DNA of 64,000 nucleotides from Anodontia alba. Its lineage: Eukaryota; Mollusca; Bivalvia; Lucinida; Lucinidae. The DNA is taken from NCBI GenBank assembly GCA_964016985.1, contig OZ024821.1:123750035-123814034 (forward strand). The letters run 5' to 3'. Numbering within the stretch: position 1 is the stretch's first letter; each line of letters begins with the position of its first letter. The translations under genes were made by a program, and so were the position numbers. Below, piece by piece: positions 21,431-34,690 of the stretch. The notes beneath the pieces are model-generated. The model saw nothing but the letters and a program-made list of their open reading frames with translations, was not told the DNA's origin and did no database searches.

Positions 21431-22226
21431 CCTTATACATGCAACTTTTTATACCTCTTTTTATTGTGACCTTCTACAATATTTTGCTTTATCCCAATGA
21501 CACTGGGAAACATGAAAAATCCTAATTTATAAATGGAAAATGCTTAACAGAAAAAAAGCAACACTGTGTTCTTCTGTTTTTCGTGTCCCCATCCTGACTC
21601 AAACCAGATGAATAAGGAACCTTCTAAATATCTGTGTGTTGATTACATGTACTTTGCTATGTCAGTGTTCAGTAGCATCTTATATACCCAATGGGCACAT
21701 GAAGTTTGTACGTGGTATTAGCTTGGCATTAAACAATGTCGCAGGTCAGACGTTGCATCGATGTTAATTACATTGTATATACGTCATATGCCCACTGTGT
21801 AGCTACTAGGCCATCTATAAAAATGCTCTTTCTCTAAAGTTTGGTGGTTACAAAGAATGTAAGAAAATAATCTGAAAATATATATAAGGCTTAAAGGTGT
21901 GCTTCAGTAATAGTAATGGAAGCATGTTTAAAAAAAAAAAAAAAAAGCAAAAAACGCCCAGTCTCTGTCTGGGAAAAAAAATCAGGCTTTCCTCCTGTGA
22001 AAAAAATCTAGCTTTATGATAGCAGGAAAATGAAAGCTGGGCTCCAGGAAAAAAAAAAAAAAAAAGCACATACACAAAAATACAGCCTCCACCCCAACAA
22101 GGAATATCAGCTGGTCCGGCCCTTAGTAATGGTAATATAGGGAAGTGAAATGGGAGAGCATGTTCATAATATAATGCTTAAGTGTAATTTGATGCATTGG
22201 GATCGAGGGCAGGGGGGCAAGGGAAT
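21431..22226. other. AT-rich intergenic DNA
   Basis: No gene is seen. A runs at 21,929-21,947 and 22,048-22,066 generate Phe-rich minus frames. An ACGTTG-type repeat remnant lies around 21,735-21,800. There is no continuation of the LINE that abuts the block on the left. Confidence 0.6.
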
Positions 22227-23462
22227 TACAGTGGAACCTCCACTAACGGTCACCTCCGATGAGCGGTCACCTCCCCCCGAGGTGTTTTCCTATATATTTT
22301 ACCTCTGATAAACGGTCACCTCCCTCCTCCGGTCAGCGGCCATAATAATTTATGATTTTGGGGCCAAAATCCCTCCGTTAAACGGTCAAATTGACAGCGA
22401 GTCTGAAAACCGGCGGCACAGAAATCGAAAGTAGGAATACAAAAATTCATGGAAGTCGCATACCGCATCAAAAAAAAAAAAAAAAAAAAAGAGAAATACA
22501 TTTTTAATTATCGACAAGAAATACGATAATAAGTTAATTATTTTGATGTGTACCTTTAAAAAAGAAAAAAAAATGTAATAGAAAAATAATTCGTTTGTTG
22601 CACAGTTTTAATTTCTTTTTTTCAAGCACCACGCGACATTGACGTTCAAAGGTCAGCGCGTGACCAACCGGAACCGCATGGCTTGTGTTTATCGAACAAT
22701 TTCTGAAGACCTACTAATTGATTAAAGGACTATTGACCGTTGATGTTTACGCCTATATTGATGATTGACCGTTGATGTTTACGCCTACAGGTAATTGCGA
22801 CGGTCAAATCGCTGAATGCGAATTGCTCAAAATGATTATTGACACGTGTGTTTTTCCGGTAAAAAAACAACTCTACTTTCAGTTTCACTAATCCTTTTCG
22901 GTTGACTCTCTCGTAAACATGTCTTCAAAAACCCATAAAGTGCTGACTCTAGATGAACGTATTAAAGAAATTAAGCTCAGAAGCTCCAGAATAGTCACGG
23001 AAGAGTTTAGTGTGGGTCCTACATAATTCCAAGAAACGCTGAAATATTACAAACAGTGAAGACCCAGATCAGACGCTGCATTCTGTAGAGTCCGATCTGG
23101 ATCTACACTGTTTGAAATGACATATCTATCCCAATACTTAGTGTTATTATGGTATAGTAATTAGCATTGCTGCTGAATACTTCTTGAGCAAACTGATTTT
23201 ATCCTAAAAATTGATCAGAATAAACAATATATAATTGTTATTTTGGGCAGTTAGGCATGTTACAGACAATAAATAAATATAGATACCGTTATGCTAAAAG
23301 AAGTATCATAATCATAGTGTGAATTTCACTAACAGCCCACCATTTCGGTTACATTGTCGCAACATTGCTGGTGAATGAGTACCTCTGCTAAGCAGCCACC
23401 TCCCTTAAGCAGCCAAAATTGGCCATTCCCCTGGGTGGCTGCTTAACAGAGGTTCCACTGTA
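22227..23462. mobile_element. pogo/Tigger-type DNA transposon, internally deleted
   Basis: Both ends read cagtggaacctc inverted (22,229-22,240 and 23,449-23,460) and are flanked by TA on each side, the target site of the pogo/Tc1-mariner superfamily. The element is about 1.23 kb, short for an autonomous copy. The only coding remnant is the transposase N-terminus at 22,919. A 27-bp piece (ttgaccgttgatgtttacgc) is duplicated at 22,735-22,795. A family-B foldback sits inside at 23,050-23,114. Confidence 0.8.
22919..23026 (+). pseudogene. pogo/Tigger transposase N-terminal fragment
   Basis: The ATG opens 35 residues containing KVLTLDERIKEIK and a TEEFSVG end, matching the first helices of the CENP-B/psq-type helix-turn-helix at the N-terminus of pogo-family transposases. 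A stop follows at once, and neither the second HTH nor the DDE catalytic domain is present. Only a fragment of the DNA-binding part could be made. Confidence 0.7.
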
Positions 23463-24199
23463 ACATGTGAAGAAATATGTGCCCACATAAGATTATACTT
23501 AGTTTTGGGAGGGTCACACGGCTTACCGAAATACCAGAATACTACCAAAATACTGGAATACCCATGAAAAATACAGGAATACCTGTGAAAGACACCTACT
23601 GATGATACCAATACTGGTTTTAATTAATTAAGAAATATTATGTCAGTATAGGACAAGGGAATATATTGTAACTGCAAATAATTTGCAAACTGTCTTTGAA
23701 GTGTTGTCTTTGAAAACATTGTTGATAGTCCGCTAATTCAGAGCCGGAATACCACTGGAATACCCGTGAAAAACATGAATAACTGTCGCTTTAAACTACA
23801 AAAGACTTTTGTATAGAGCTTATATCAATTGAGAGAATAACTTGTTCGGATTGATTTTGTTGTTATGTATCATGAACCTAAAAATATATGCCCAGTAAAA
23901 TAAATGACCTGAATATCATACTACGTATGTTATCATTCAAAGCTACACTGTGCTGAACATTTGTCGAAAACATATTAAAGAAGCATAAAGCATGGCTGTT
24001 TATTCTCAACACTGTGTTGTGTAAAGACTAGAAATGTGTCAGTATGACGGATGCCCCCGCCCAGGGGCTATCCTAATCTGCACACAGGTGTTTTGCAAAA
24101 AAAACAAATGTTGAAAAGGGCCAAAACCCTCATCATCATTTGTGGATTTTACCCTGAATCAAAATTGACATATATTTTATGATTATAAACCTGTGTATA
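23463..24199. other. Intergenic DNA, no gene seen
   Basis: AT-rich unique DNA. Repeated phrases such as 'gaataccagaatac' and 'accggaatac' around 23,525-23,600 and 23,745-23,780 hint at a small old duplication. Confidence 0.5.
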
Positions 24200-25420
24200 A
24201 GCAATAAGAAGATATGGACTACATATTGCCAGTTGCAGTGCGAAGGATCACAGCAGTCCCTCAACAAGTGGAATGCAACTGGACGAACTCATACACTTTG
24301 GAGTCCATTGCAAAAGCTCAAGAGGAAAACGAAGATCTTTCGAGGGTCCGGAAGTGGGTTACAGATGATGATCAACCAATATCTGCTGAAAACCGATGAG
24401 AGGAACCTGCCTTGAGAAGTAATTGGTTGAATATTGAACTGTTTGCACTACACAGAAGGGTCCTTTATTATTAATGGGAAGACACCAGTGACAGTCCATA
24501 TAACAAGCTTATGGTTCTACACCAGCTTAGGCGTGCAATAATTGAACTTTGCCACAGTCCAGTGTTCTCTGGACATCAAGGAATATCCAGGATTCTTGAC
24601 AGGGTAAAACAGCATTTCCACTGGCAGGGTCTTGCCGAGGATGTGTGTCTTTTCATCAACCTTTGTGGGCCATGTGGGTTAGAAAAGAAGGTTACCAGGA
24701 GGACTTAAGGCCCCTTTTCAGTTGTACATTGCTGGTGCTCCCAAGGACAGGATCCAGATAGACATGTTGGGACCATTACCAGAGAGTACAAGTGGAAACA
24801 AGTATGTTATCATCATTGATCAGTTTTCCAAATGGGTGCAGGCATATGCCCTGCCGCATCAGGGCAGTGAGCTTGTAGCAGAGAAATTGGTGAAAGAGTT
24901 TATTATCATCTTCAGGGTTCCCCTCAGTTTTCACACAGACCAAAGATCTAATTTTCAGAGTTGTTCAAAGAAGTATGTCAACTTCTCCAAATATCGAAGA
25001 CTAGGACTACTCCCTATCACCCTGCTTCTAATGGGCAAGTCAAGCTGTTTAACAGGATGCTTCTTCAGATGACCCGCTGTTACTTGGATGCTGGACAAAG
25101 CCACAGGGATGAGCATCTGCCATTACTTTTAGCAGCTTATCGCAGTACCCCTCATCCAGCTACAGGATTTACCCCTAAGCGTTTGAACGAGAGGTCCATC
25201 AGCCTCAGGATGTCCTGTTTCTGCCACCAGATACTATCAGGGAACCTTTAGAACATGGGATGTACCTTGAAAGGCTCCAGGATTCTACATATAAGGCTGG
25301 GGAAATAATAAGCTTGTGACTGCCTGCAGCAAGCTTGTCAGACAGAAGCTGTTATATGATATCAATGTGCTTCAGAATAAATTTGAAGTCGGAGATCTTG
25401 CTTTGGTACTTAAAAATAGC
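24200..25420 (+). pseudogene. Ty3/Gypsy integrase remnant
   Basis: In order: the linker after RNase H (24,214-24,398); an intact HHCC zinc-binding module (CHSPVFSGHQG ... LCGPCGLEK, about 24,547-24,690); and the integrase core with first Asp in RIQIDMLGPLP (about 24,750) and second Asp in FHTDQRSNF (about 24,935). The catalytic Glu motif (usually NGQVERFN) reads NGQVKLFN, so the third acidic residue is lost. Next comes YRSTPHPATGFTP and a C-terminal FEVGDLALVLK piece (about 25,382-25,416). Frames shift near 24,705 and 24,960. There is no protease, RT or LTR nearby, so this is a dead fragment. Confidence 0.85.
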
Positions 25421-25426
25421 TAAACT

Positions 25427-26140
25427 TATGGTGATCTGGCTCCTGGTTTGGTTGCTGTGGCAATAGAAAGCTCCCATAGACTTATAATGGGAAAATGGTT
25501 AAATTGCATTTTCTCCATAACCAGTGAAGTGATGTGAACCATATTTGGTAGTTATGATCATCTGATGATTGTCTGCCCAGTTTATGTGTTTTATGACTAG
25601 TAGCCATTTTGTTTTGATGGCCATGGCAACGTTCAATTTTGAAAAAGGAATTTTTTATGCCCTCGCATCAGATGATGCTGGGGGCATATAGTTTTTAGGT
25701 TTTCCGTACGTACATGATCCTGTTAAACTCAGGTTAAGGCATTTGTACCAGGTAGAATTTTGAAGTTTTATAGTCAGGTACCCAACAGCATGAGCATCCG
25801 TGTACTGTGGACACATTTCTAGTTAATGACAACTCCTTCAAAACCACTGAAGCAGTATGACTCTAATTCAGTACAAATATTGCTTGGGTAAGGGTGGTCC
25901 AAATAGCTAAAATTATGGTGATCTGCCTCCTGGTTTGGTTGCCATGGCAACAGAAAGCTCCCATAGACATAATGGGAAAATGGTTAAATTGCTTTTTCTC
26001 CATAACCATTGAAGTGATGTGAACCATATTTGGCAGTTAAGATCATCTGATGATTGTCTGCCCAGTTTATGTGTTTGATGACCAGTGACCATTTTGTTTG
26101 TTTGCCATGGCAACATTAGATTTTAAAAAATGTATTTTTT
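25427..26140. repeat. Two direct copies of a 215-bp repeat around a hairpin end
   Basis: About 25,427-25,640 and 25,907-26,120 are near-identical direct copies (for example gttaaattgc, ccagtttatgtgttt). Between them, at 25,655-25,700, is a hairpin end of the 'tatgccc...gggcata' family. Confidence 0.75.
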
Positions 26141-26293
26141 TTTTAAATGAAAACTCCTCTAAAACCTTTGACCTGGTGACCTAGTTTTTGATCCCAAGTG
26201 ACCCAGTTTCGAACTTGGCCTAGATGTCAAACATTCTGTGCAAGTTTCATCAAGATTGGGCCAAAACTGTTACCTCTAGAATGTTAACAAATT

Positions 26294-26372
26294 AATTGTT
26301 GACGACGGACGATGGACAGGGGGCGATCACAATAGCTCACCCTGAGCTTTCACTCAGGGGAGCTAAAAATAG
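26294..26372. repeat. Terminal hairpin of a dispersed repeat element
   Basis: The sequence tagctcaccctgagc, then tttcactcaggggagcta forms a stem-loop. The same 'gctcacctgagc' type of end begins the element at 41,658. Confidence 0.55.
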
Positions 26373-26499
26373 GCATTGGCCTGTTTGCCATTGCCATGAA
26401 CAATTTCCACTTGTAGGAAATAAATCTGTAAAATATTGCATTGTATATTTATGGAAAACTAACAAAGGAAATATATAAAAATAAAAATGTGGAAATGTT

Positions 26500-29400
26500 A
26501 TTTGGAACTTTGCCGTTATTGATTTGTAGTTACTAGTTGTCTGATGGAGATATAGCCTTGAAACGATGTATAGACTGGTAGTGATGAGTAGGTGACCCTA
26601 AACTTTTGAAGAAAATTTGAAAAATACTTACTGAGTTATGGCCCTTTGTAATTTTGGGCATTTCACCTTGTCAGCAAAATATCTCAAACACTATAAGAGC
26701 TGGAGCCTTGAAACTTGGTGAATGGATTTGTAGTGATGAGTAGATGACCTGATTAACTTTTGAATAAATTCTGAAAAATACTTCATGAGTTATGGCCCTT
26801 TGTAATTTTGGGCAGTTTTACCTTGTCAGCAAAATATCTCAAAAATTGTTAGAGCTAGAGCCTTGAAACTTGGTGAATGGATTTGTAGTGATGAGTAGAT
26901 GACCTGATTAACTTTTGAATACATTCTGAAAAATACTAAAGGAGTTATGGCCCTTTGTAATTTTGGGCATTTTTACCTTGTCAGCAAAATATCTCAAAAA
27001 TGGTTGGAGCTAGAGACTTGAAATGATGAATAGATTGGTATTGATGAGTAGATGGCCTGATTAACCTTTGAATAAATTTTGAAAAGTACTTATTGAGTTA
27101 CGGCCCTTTGTAATTTTGGGTATTTTACATTGTCAGCAGAATATCTCAAAAACTGTAAGAGGTAGAGCCCTTGAAACTTGGTGAATGGATTTGAAATGAT
27201 GAGTAGATGACCTGATTAACTTTTGAATAAATTCTGAAAAAAATACTTCATGAGTTATGGCCTTCTGTAATTTTGGCCATTTTTACCTTGTCAGCAAAAT
27301 GTCTCAAAAACTGTTGGAGCTAGAGCCTTGAAACTTGATGAATAGACTGGTAGTGATGAGTAGGTGACCTGATTAACAAATGAATAAATGTTGAAAAATA
27401 CTTCATGAGTTATGGCCCTTTGTAATTTTGGGCATTTTTACCTTGTCAGCAAAATATCTCAAAAACTGTTGTAGCTAGAGCCTTGAAACTTGATGAATAT
27501 ACTGGTAGTGATGAATAGGTGACCTGATTAACAAATGAATAAATTCTGTAAAATACTTCATGAGTTAAGGGCCTTTGTATTTTTGGGCATTTTTACCTTG
27601 TCATCTAAATATCTAAAAAACTGTTGGAGCTAGAGCCTTGAAATGATGAATAGACTGCTAGAGATGAGTAAGTGACCTGATAAACTTTTGAAGAAATTTT
27701 GAAAAGTACTTGTTGAGTTACGGCCCTTTGTAATTTTGGGCATTTTACATTGTCAGCAGAATATCTCAAAAACTTTAAGAGGTAGAGCCTTGAAACTCGG
27801 TGAATGAATTTGTAGTGATGAGTAGATGACCTGATTAACTTTTGAATAAATTCTGAAAAAATACTTCATGAGTTATGTCCCTTCGTAATTTTGGCCATTT
27901 TACCATGTCAGCAAATGTCTAAAAAACTGTTAGGGTTAGAGCCTTGAAACTTGGTGAATAGATTTGTAGTGATGAATAGATGACCTGATTTTGAATAAAT
28001 TCTGAAAAATACTTCATGAGTTATGGCCCTTTGTAATTTTGGACATTTTTACCTTGTCAGCAAAATACCTCAAAAATGGTTGGAGCTAGAGCCTTGAAAT
28101 GATGCAAGGATTGGTATTGATGAGTAGGTGGCCTGATTTACCTTTGAATAAATTTTGAAAAGTACTTATTGCGTTATGGTTCTTTGTAATTTTGGGCATT
28201 TTATATTGTCAGCAAAATATCTCCCAAACTGAGCTAGAGCCCTGAAACTTGGTGAATGGATTTGAAATGATGAGTAGATGACCTGATTAACTTTTGAATA
28301 AATTCTGAAAAAAATACTTCATGAGTAATGGCCCTTCTGTAATTTTGGCCATTTTTACCTTGTCAGCAAAATGTCTAAAAAACTGTTGGAGCTAGAGCCT
28401 TGAAACTTGATGAATAGACTGGTAGTGATGAGTAGGTGACCTGATTAACAAATGAATAAATGTTGAAAAATACTTCATGAGTTATGGCCCTTTGTAATTT
28501 TGGGCATTTTTACCTTGTCAGCAAAATATCTCAAAAACTGTTGTAGCTAGAGCCTTGAAACTTGATGAATATACTGGTAGTGATGAATAGGTGACCTGAT
28601 TAACAAATGAATAAATTCTGTAAAATACTTCATGAGTTAAGGGCCTTTGTATTTTTGGGCATTTTTACCTTGTCATCTAAATATCTAAAAAACTGTTGGA
28701 GCTAGAGCCTTGAAATGAAGAATAGACTGCTAGAGATGAGTAAGTGACCTGATTAACTTTTGAAGAAATTTTGAAAAGTACTTGTTGAGTTACGGCCCTT
28801 TGTAATTTTGGGCATTTTACATTGTCAGCAGAATATCTCAAAAACTTTAAGAGGTAGAGCCTTGAAACTCGGTGAATGAATTTGTAGTGATGAGTAGATG
28901 ACCTGATTAACTTTTGAATAAATTCTGAAAAAATACTTCATGAGTTATGTCCCTTCGTAATTTTGGCCATTTTACCATGTCAGCAAATGTCTAAAAAACT
29001 GTTAGGGTTAGAGCCTTGAAACTTGGTGAATAGATTTGTAGTGATGAATAGATGACCTGATTTTGAATAAATTCTGAAAAATACTTCATGAGTTATGGCC
29101 CTTTGTAATTTTGGACATTTTTACCTTGTCAGCAAAATACCTCAAAAATGGTTGGAGCTAGAGCCTTGAAATGATGCAAGGATTGGTATTGATGAGTAGG
29201 TGGCCTGATTTACCTTTGAATAAATTTTGAAAAGTACTTATTGCGTTATGGTTCTTTGTAATTTTGGGCATTTTATATTGTCAGCAAAATATCTCCCAAA
29301 CTGAGCTAGAGCCCTGAAACTTGGTGAATGGATTTGAAATGATGAGTAGATGACCTGATTAACTTTTGAATAAATTCTGAAAAAAATACTTCATGAGTAA

Positions 29401-31932
29401 TGGCCCTTCTGTAATTTTGGCCATTTTTACCTTGTCAGCAAAATGTCTAAAAAACTGTTGGAGCTAGAGCCTTGAAACTTGATGAATAGACTGGTAGTGA
29501 TGAGTAGGTGACCTGATTAACAAATGAATAAATGTTGAAAAATACTTCATGAGTTATGGCCCTTTGTAATTTTGGGCATTTTTACCTTGTCAGCAAAATA
29601 TCTCAAAAACTGTTGTAGCTAGAGCCTTGAAACTTGATGAATATACTGGTAGTGATGAATAGGTGACCTGATTAACAAATGAATAAATTCTGTAAAATAC
29701 TTCATGAGTTAAGGGCCTTTGTATTTTTGGGCATTTTTACCTTGTCATCTAAATATCTAAAAAACTGTTGGAGCTAGAGCCTTGAAATGAAGAATAGACT
29801 GCTAGAGATGAGTAAGTGACCTGATTAACTTTTGAAGAAATTTTGAAAAGTACTTGTTGAGTTACGGCCCTTTGTAATTTTGGGCATTTTACATTGTCAG
29901 CAGAATATCTCAAAAACTTTAAGAGGTAGAGCCTTGAAACTCGGTGAATGAATTTGTAGTGATGAGTAGATGACCTGATTAACTTTTGAATAAATTCTGA
30001 AAAAATACTTCATGAGTTATGTCCCTTCGTAATTTTGGCCATTTTACCATGTCAGCAAATGTCTAAAAAACTGTTAGGGTTAGAGCCTTGAAACTTGGTG
30101 AATAGATTTGTAGTGATGAATAGATGACCTGATTTTGAATAAATTCTGAAAAATACTTCATGAGTTATGGCCCTTTGTAATTTTGGACATTTTTACCTTG
30201 TCAGCAAAATACCTCAAAAATGGTTGGAGCTAGAGCCTTGAAATGATGCAAGGATTGGTATTGATGAGTAGGTGGCCTGATTTACCTTTGAATAAATTTT
30301 GAAAAGTACTTATTGCGTTATGGTTCTTTGTAATTTTGGGCATTTTATATTGTCAGCAAAATATCTCCAAAACTGAGCTAGAGCCCTGAAACTTGGTCAA
30401 TGGATTTGAAATGATGAGTAGATGACCTGATTAACTTTAGAATAAATTCTGAAAAAATACTTCATGAGTTAGGGCCTTTTGTAATTTTGGCCATTTTTAC
30501 CTTGTCAGCAAAATGTCTCAAAAACTGTTAGAGCTAGAGCCTTGAAACTTGGTGAATGGGTTTGTAGTGATGAAAAGATGACCTGATTAACTTTTGAATA
30601 AATTCTGAAAAATACTTCATGAGTAATGGCCCTTTGTAATTTTGGGCATTTTACATTGTCAGCAAAACATCTCAAAAACTGTTGTAGCTAGAGCCTTGAA
30701 ACTTGATGAATAGACTGGTAGTGATGAGTAGGTGACCTGATTAACAAATGAATAAATGCGGTAAAATACTTCATGAGTTATGGGCCTTTGTATTTTGGGC
30801 ATTTTTATCTTGTCAGCGAAATATCTCGAAAACTGAGCTAGAGCCTTGAAATGATGAATAGACTGCTAGAGATGAGTAAATGACCTGATTAACTTGTGAC
30901 GAAATTTTGAAAAGTACTTATTGAGTTATGGCCCTTTGTAATTTTGGGCATTTTACATTGTCAGCAGAATATCTCAAGAACTGTAAGAGATAGAGCCTTA
31001 AAACTTGGTGAATGAATTTGTAGTGATGAGTAGATGATCTGATTAACTTTTGAATAAATTCTGAAAAAAACTTCATGAGTTATGTCACTTTGTAATTTTG
31101 GCCATTTTTACCATGTCAGCAAAATGTCTCAAAAACTGTTAGAGCTAGAGCCTTGAAACTTGGTGAATGGATTTGTAGTGATGAATAGATGACCGGATTA
31201 ACTTGTGGGCATTTTTACCTTGTCAGCAAAATATCTTAAAAACTGTTGGAGCTAGAGCCTTGAGACGATGAATAGATTGGGAGTGATGAGTAGGTGACCT
31301 GATTAACTTTTGTATAAATACTGTAAAATACTTCATGAGTTATGGGCCTTTGTAATTTTGGGCATTTTTACCTTGTCAGCGAAGCTAGAGCCTTGAAATG
31401 ATGAATAGACTGCTAGTAATGAGTAAGTGACCTGATTAACTTTTGAAGAAATTTTGAAAAGTACTTATAGAGTTATGGCCCTTTGTAATTTTGGGCATTT
31501 TACATTATCTGCAAACTATCTCAAAAACTGTTAGAGCTAGAGCCTTGAAACTTGGTGAATGGATTTGTAGTGATGGGTAGATGATCTGATTAACTTTTGA
31601 ATAAATTCTGAAAAATACTTCATGAGTTATGTCACTTTGTAATTTTGGCCATTTTTACCATGTCAGCAAAATGTCTCAAAAACTGTTAGAGCTAGAGCCT
31701 TGAAACTTGGTGAATGGATTTGTAGTGATGAGTAGATGACCTGATTAACTTTTGAAGAAATTCTGAAAAAACAATGAGTTATGGGCCTTTGTAATTTTGG
31801 GCATTTTACCTTGTCAGCTAAATATCTCAAAAATTGTTAGAGCTAGAGCCTTGAAACTTGATGAATAGACTGGTAGTGATGAGTAGGTGACCTGGTAAAC
31901 TTTTGAATAAATTTTGAAAAATACTTCATGAG
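26500..31932. repeat. 155-bp satellite array
   Basis: About 35 head-to-tail monomers of roughly 155 bp (ccttgtcagc recurs at 26,666, 26,821 and 26,976). The core words are gagctagagccttgaaact, tgatgagtag and gacctgattaactt. Monomers differ from each other by substitutions and small deletions. No gene lies in this stretch. Confidence 0.95.
27170..30386. repeat. 1,072-bp higher-order repeat, three copies
   Basis: A diagnostic variant (ctgttgtagctagagcc) recurs at 27,467, 28,539 and 29,611, spacing exactly 1,072 bp, about seven monomers. The second and third copies look almost identical by eye, including shared single-base deletions, so the last duplication is recent. Confidence 0.85.
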
Positions 31933-32548
31933 TAACTCATGAAGTATTTTTCAGAATTTATTCAAAAGTTAATCAGGTCACCTACTCATCACTACAAATC
32001 CATTCACCAAGCTTCAAGGCTCTAGCTCTAACAGTTTTTGAGAAATTTTGCTGAAAAGGTAAATGCCCAAAATTACAAAGGGCCATTACTCAATAAGTAT
32101 TTTTCAAAATTTATTCAAAAGTTTACCAGGTCACCTACTCATCACTACCAGTCTATTCATCAAGTTTCAAGGCTCTAGCTCTAACAATTTTTGAGATATT
32201 TAGCTGACAAGGTAAAATGCCCAAAATTACAAAGGCCCATAACTCATTGTTTTTTCAGAATTTCTTCAAAAGTTAATCAGGTCATCTACTCATCACTACA
32301 AATCCATTCACCAAGTTTCAAGGCTCTAGCTCTAACAGTTTTTGAGACATTTTGCTGACATGGTAAAAATGGCCAAAATTACAAAGTGACATAACTCATG
32401 AAGTATTTTTCAGAATTTATTCAAAAGTTAATCAGATCATCTACCCATCACTACAAATCCATTCACCAAGTTTCAAGGCTCTAGCTCTAACAGTTTTTGA
32501 GATAGTTTGCAGATAATGTAAAATGCCCAAAATTACAAAGGGCCATTT
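31933..32548. repeat. Inverted segment of the satellite
   Basis: Orientation flips at a short perfect palindrome (aatacttcatgagt / actcatgaagtatt) centred at about 31,934. The segment from about 32,100 to 32,548 is an almost exact reverse complement of about 31,475-31,925, including its private variants. Plus orientation resumes at 32,549 and continues, degenerate, to about 32,935. Confidence 0.9.
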
Positions 32549-32935
32549 GTAATTTTAGGCATTTTTACCTTGTCATCAAAGTTTCTCAAAAACTGTTGGA
32601 GCTTGAGCCTTGAAACTTGATGAATAGACTGGTAGTGATGAGTAAACCTGATTAAGTTTTGAATAAAATTTTGAAAAATACATGTACCGGCGCTGTGTAA
32701 TTTTGGGCTTTTTTACCTTGTCAACAAAATATCTCATAAACTGTTAGAGCTAGAGACTTGAAACTTTGTGAATTGATTGGTAATGATGAGTAGGTGACTT
32801 GTTTTACTTTTGTGTAAATTCTGAAAAATATTTTATGAGTAATGGCCCTTTGTAAATTTGGGCATATTTCCCTTGTCAACAAAATGTCTCAAAAACTATT
32901 GAAGCTGGAGCCTTGAGTCAGTAGATGACCTGATT

Positions 32936-34228
32936 ATACCCCCAGTTTCGAATGAAATTGATGGAGGATATTATTTTACCTTCATTCGTCCGTCCATCCA
33001 TTTGTCTGTTCGTCACGCTTTTTTGTGCATGCCATGTCTTAAGAATCCTGCATTCTAGGGTTTTGAAATTTTATATATGGGTTCCCCATGAAAAGGTAGA
33101 TGACCCGTATTTTTTTTCTTGTCCGGCATATTTGTTTTTTTTAGAGTTATTTCCCTTCTGATAAAATAACATTGAAATCTCGTATATTTGTACTGTTCTT
33201 ACCGTCTTGGGCAAGCAGTGTTGGAGTCAAGCAGTGTTAGAGTCGGGCAGTTGGGGCAGTGCTCGGGAAAACCGGAAAAATAGCCGATCTGGACCGAAAT
33301 TAAGAATTCTGGACCGATTTCAAACACCCCAAAACGCTAATAAATCGGTCCAACAGGTTTGTGCCGTGAAGCCCATTTTTCCCCAACCAACCAATTTTCA
33401 CGAATCAATGATGTCTAAAAAATCAGAAACGGTCAAGTCTTCCCAAACTGATAACATCCGCGCACCTTTTAAACGTGATATTATGGCTGTTAAAAGGCTC
33501 TAAACGGTCATTTGACATGTATATTGGAGAGACAGCTGAATAACGGCAACCTGCCGCAGCACAAATTAATTACGTCATTATCCAAACATTGTCAAAAAAT
33601 CAACACTTCAATGACCTTTGTGCGGTAAACAAGCGATTAACACGAATCATCAGTAACGGTAGTCTGATAATTAATCCGTTTGTGTGACACGTGTGAATAC
33701 ACTGAGACTGCAAAACATCCAGGTGCAGTCGGTGTGTCCAAAAGATCAAACGTCGCTTTACTGAGAGTGATAAAAGAATGCACCGCTTGAACGCACCCGT
33801 TTTCTTCCTTTCTTCCTCTTCTTTTTTGTTTTGATCAACACGGTTTGTCGGTCCCAGATTTGATAAATTAATTCCCAAACCTTGTACGTCCTGATCAGAT
33901 GTCCGATACAATGGCGTCTGATCTGGGTATTATTGATTGCTTCTTTCTTTCTTTTTTTTTTTTTTTGTTGTTGATTGCCGTAACACGTGAGTATAATTCA
34001 AGGTAGATTTCACGGTAAAAATAAGTAATGCACCACTTGTGCTAGACAACATTGGTCAGTGCTTAAAATTTAAGCAGTCTGGTCAAATCTTGAAACATTG
34101 AAAACTGCAAAACTGCCCGTGGCGCATGCTTTTTTTAGTAGACCTAATTAGGTCCTTGAAAGTCGTTTCGTTCCGTCTCTCCTGTTTCCCGCCGTTTTTG
34201 CGCTTATACAAGACGGGAATCAGTTGTT
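32936..34228. other. Intergenic DNA upstream of the F-box gene
   Basis: It begins with a repeat end (taccccca, then a gtccgtccatccat run). The rest is largely unique. No coding exon is supported. Confidence 0.5.
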
Positions 34229-34236
34229 TATAAATA
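34229..34236 (+). promoter_or_regulatory. Possible TATA box of the F-box gene
   Basis: TATAAATA lies about 460 bp upstream of the proposed ATG (34,691), in a stretch less repetitive than its surroundings. No initiator or transcript evidence is available. Confidence 0.2.
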
Positions 34237-34690
34237 GTTTAGGAAAACCCTGCGGAGGAGGAAATAACAACAAAACCGTTTTTGTTTTTTTTTCTTTCTT
34301 TCTATTTACACACCTGACTGTATTTATTGATGACGCCAGCTTTGATCATGCTCGTTATACCCGGACTTCCGTCATATAATGGAGTTGAGGTGTATCATTT
34401 AAAAGGAGTTATAGGACTGCCAATTGTCATTAGTTTTCGTGATAGGCGATATATACATATATTTTTTTTTTTTTTTGGAAATGGGCTCATTGATGATGTC
34501 ATCGTCATCGGCTGGACCGATTCAGATTTCAAAATTTCCAGAGCCCTGATTTGGGGGCATAGTGTTTTACAAACACCAGCTCTAGTTTATGTCACGAAAT
34601 GCAGAGGCTGCAGGGAGGAATATATTGGGGTAACTTCTTGCGTAAAAGGGTTACCGTACATAACCAGCAATCTGCAACCTCCAAACAGGA

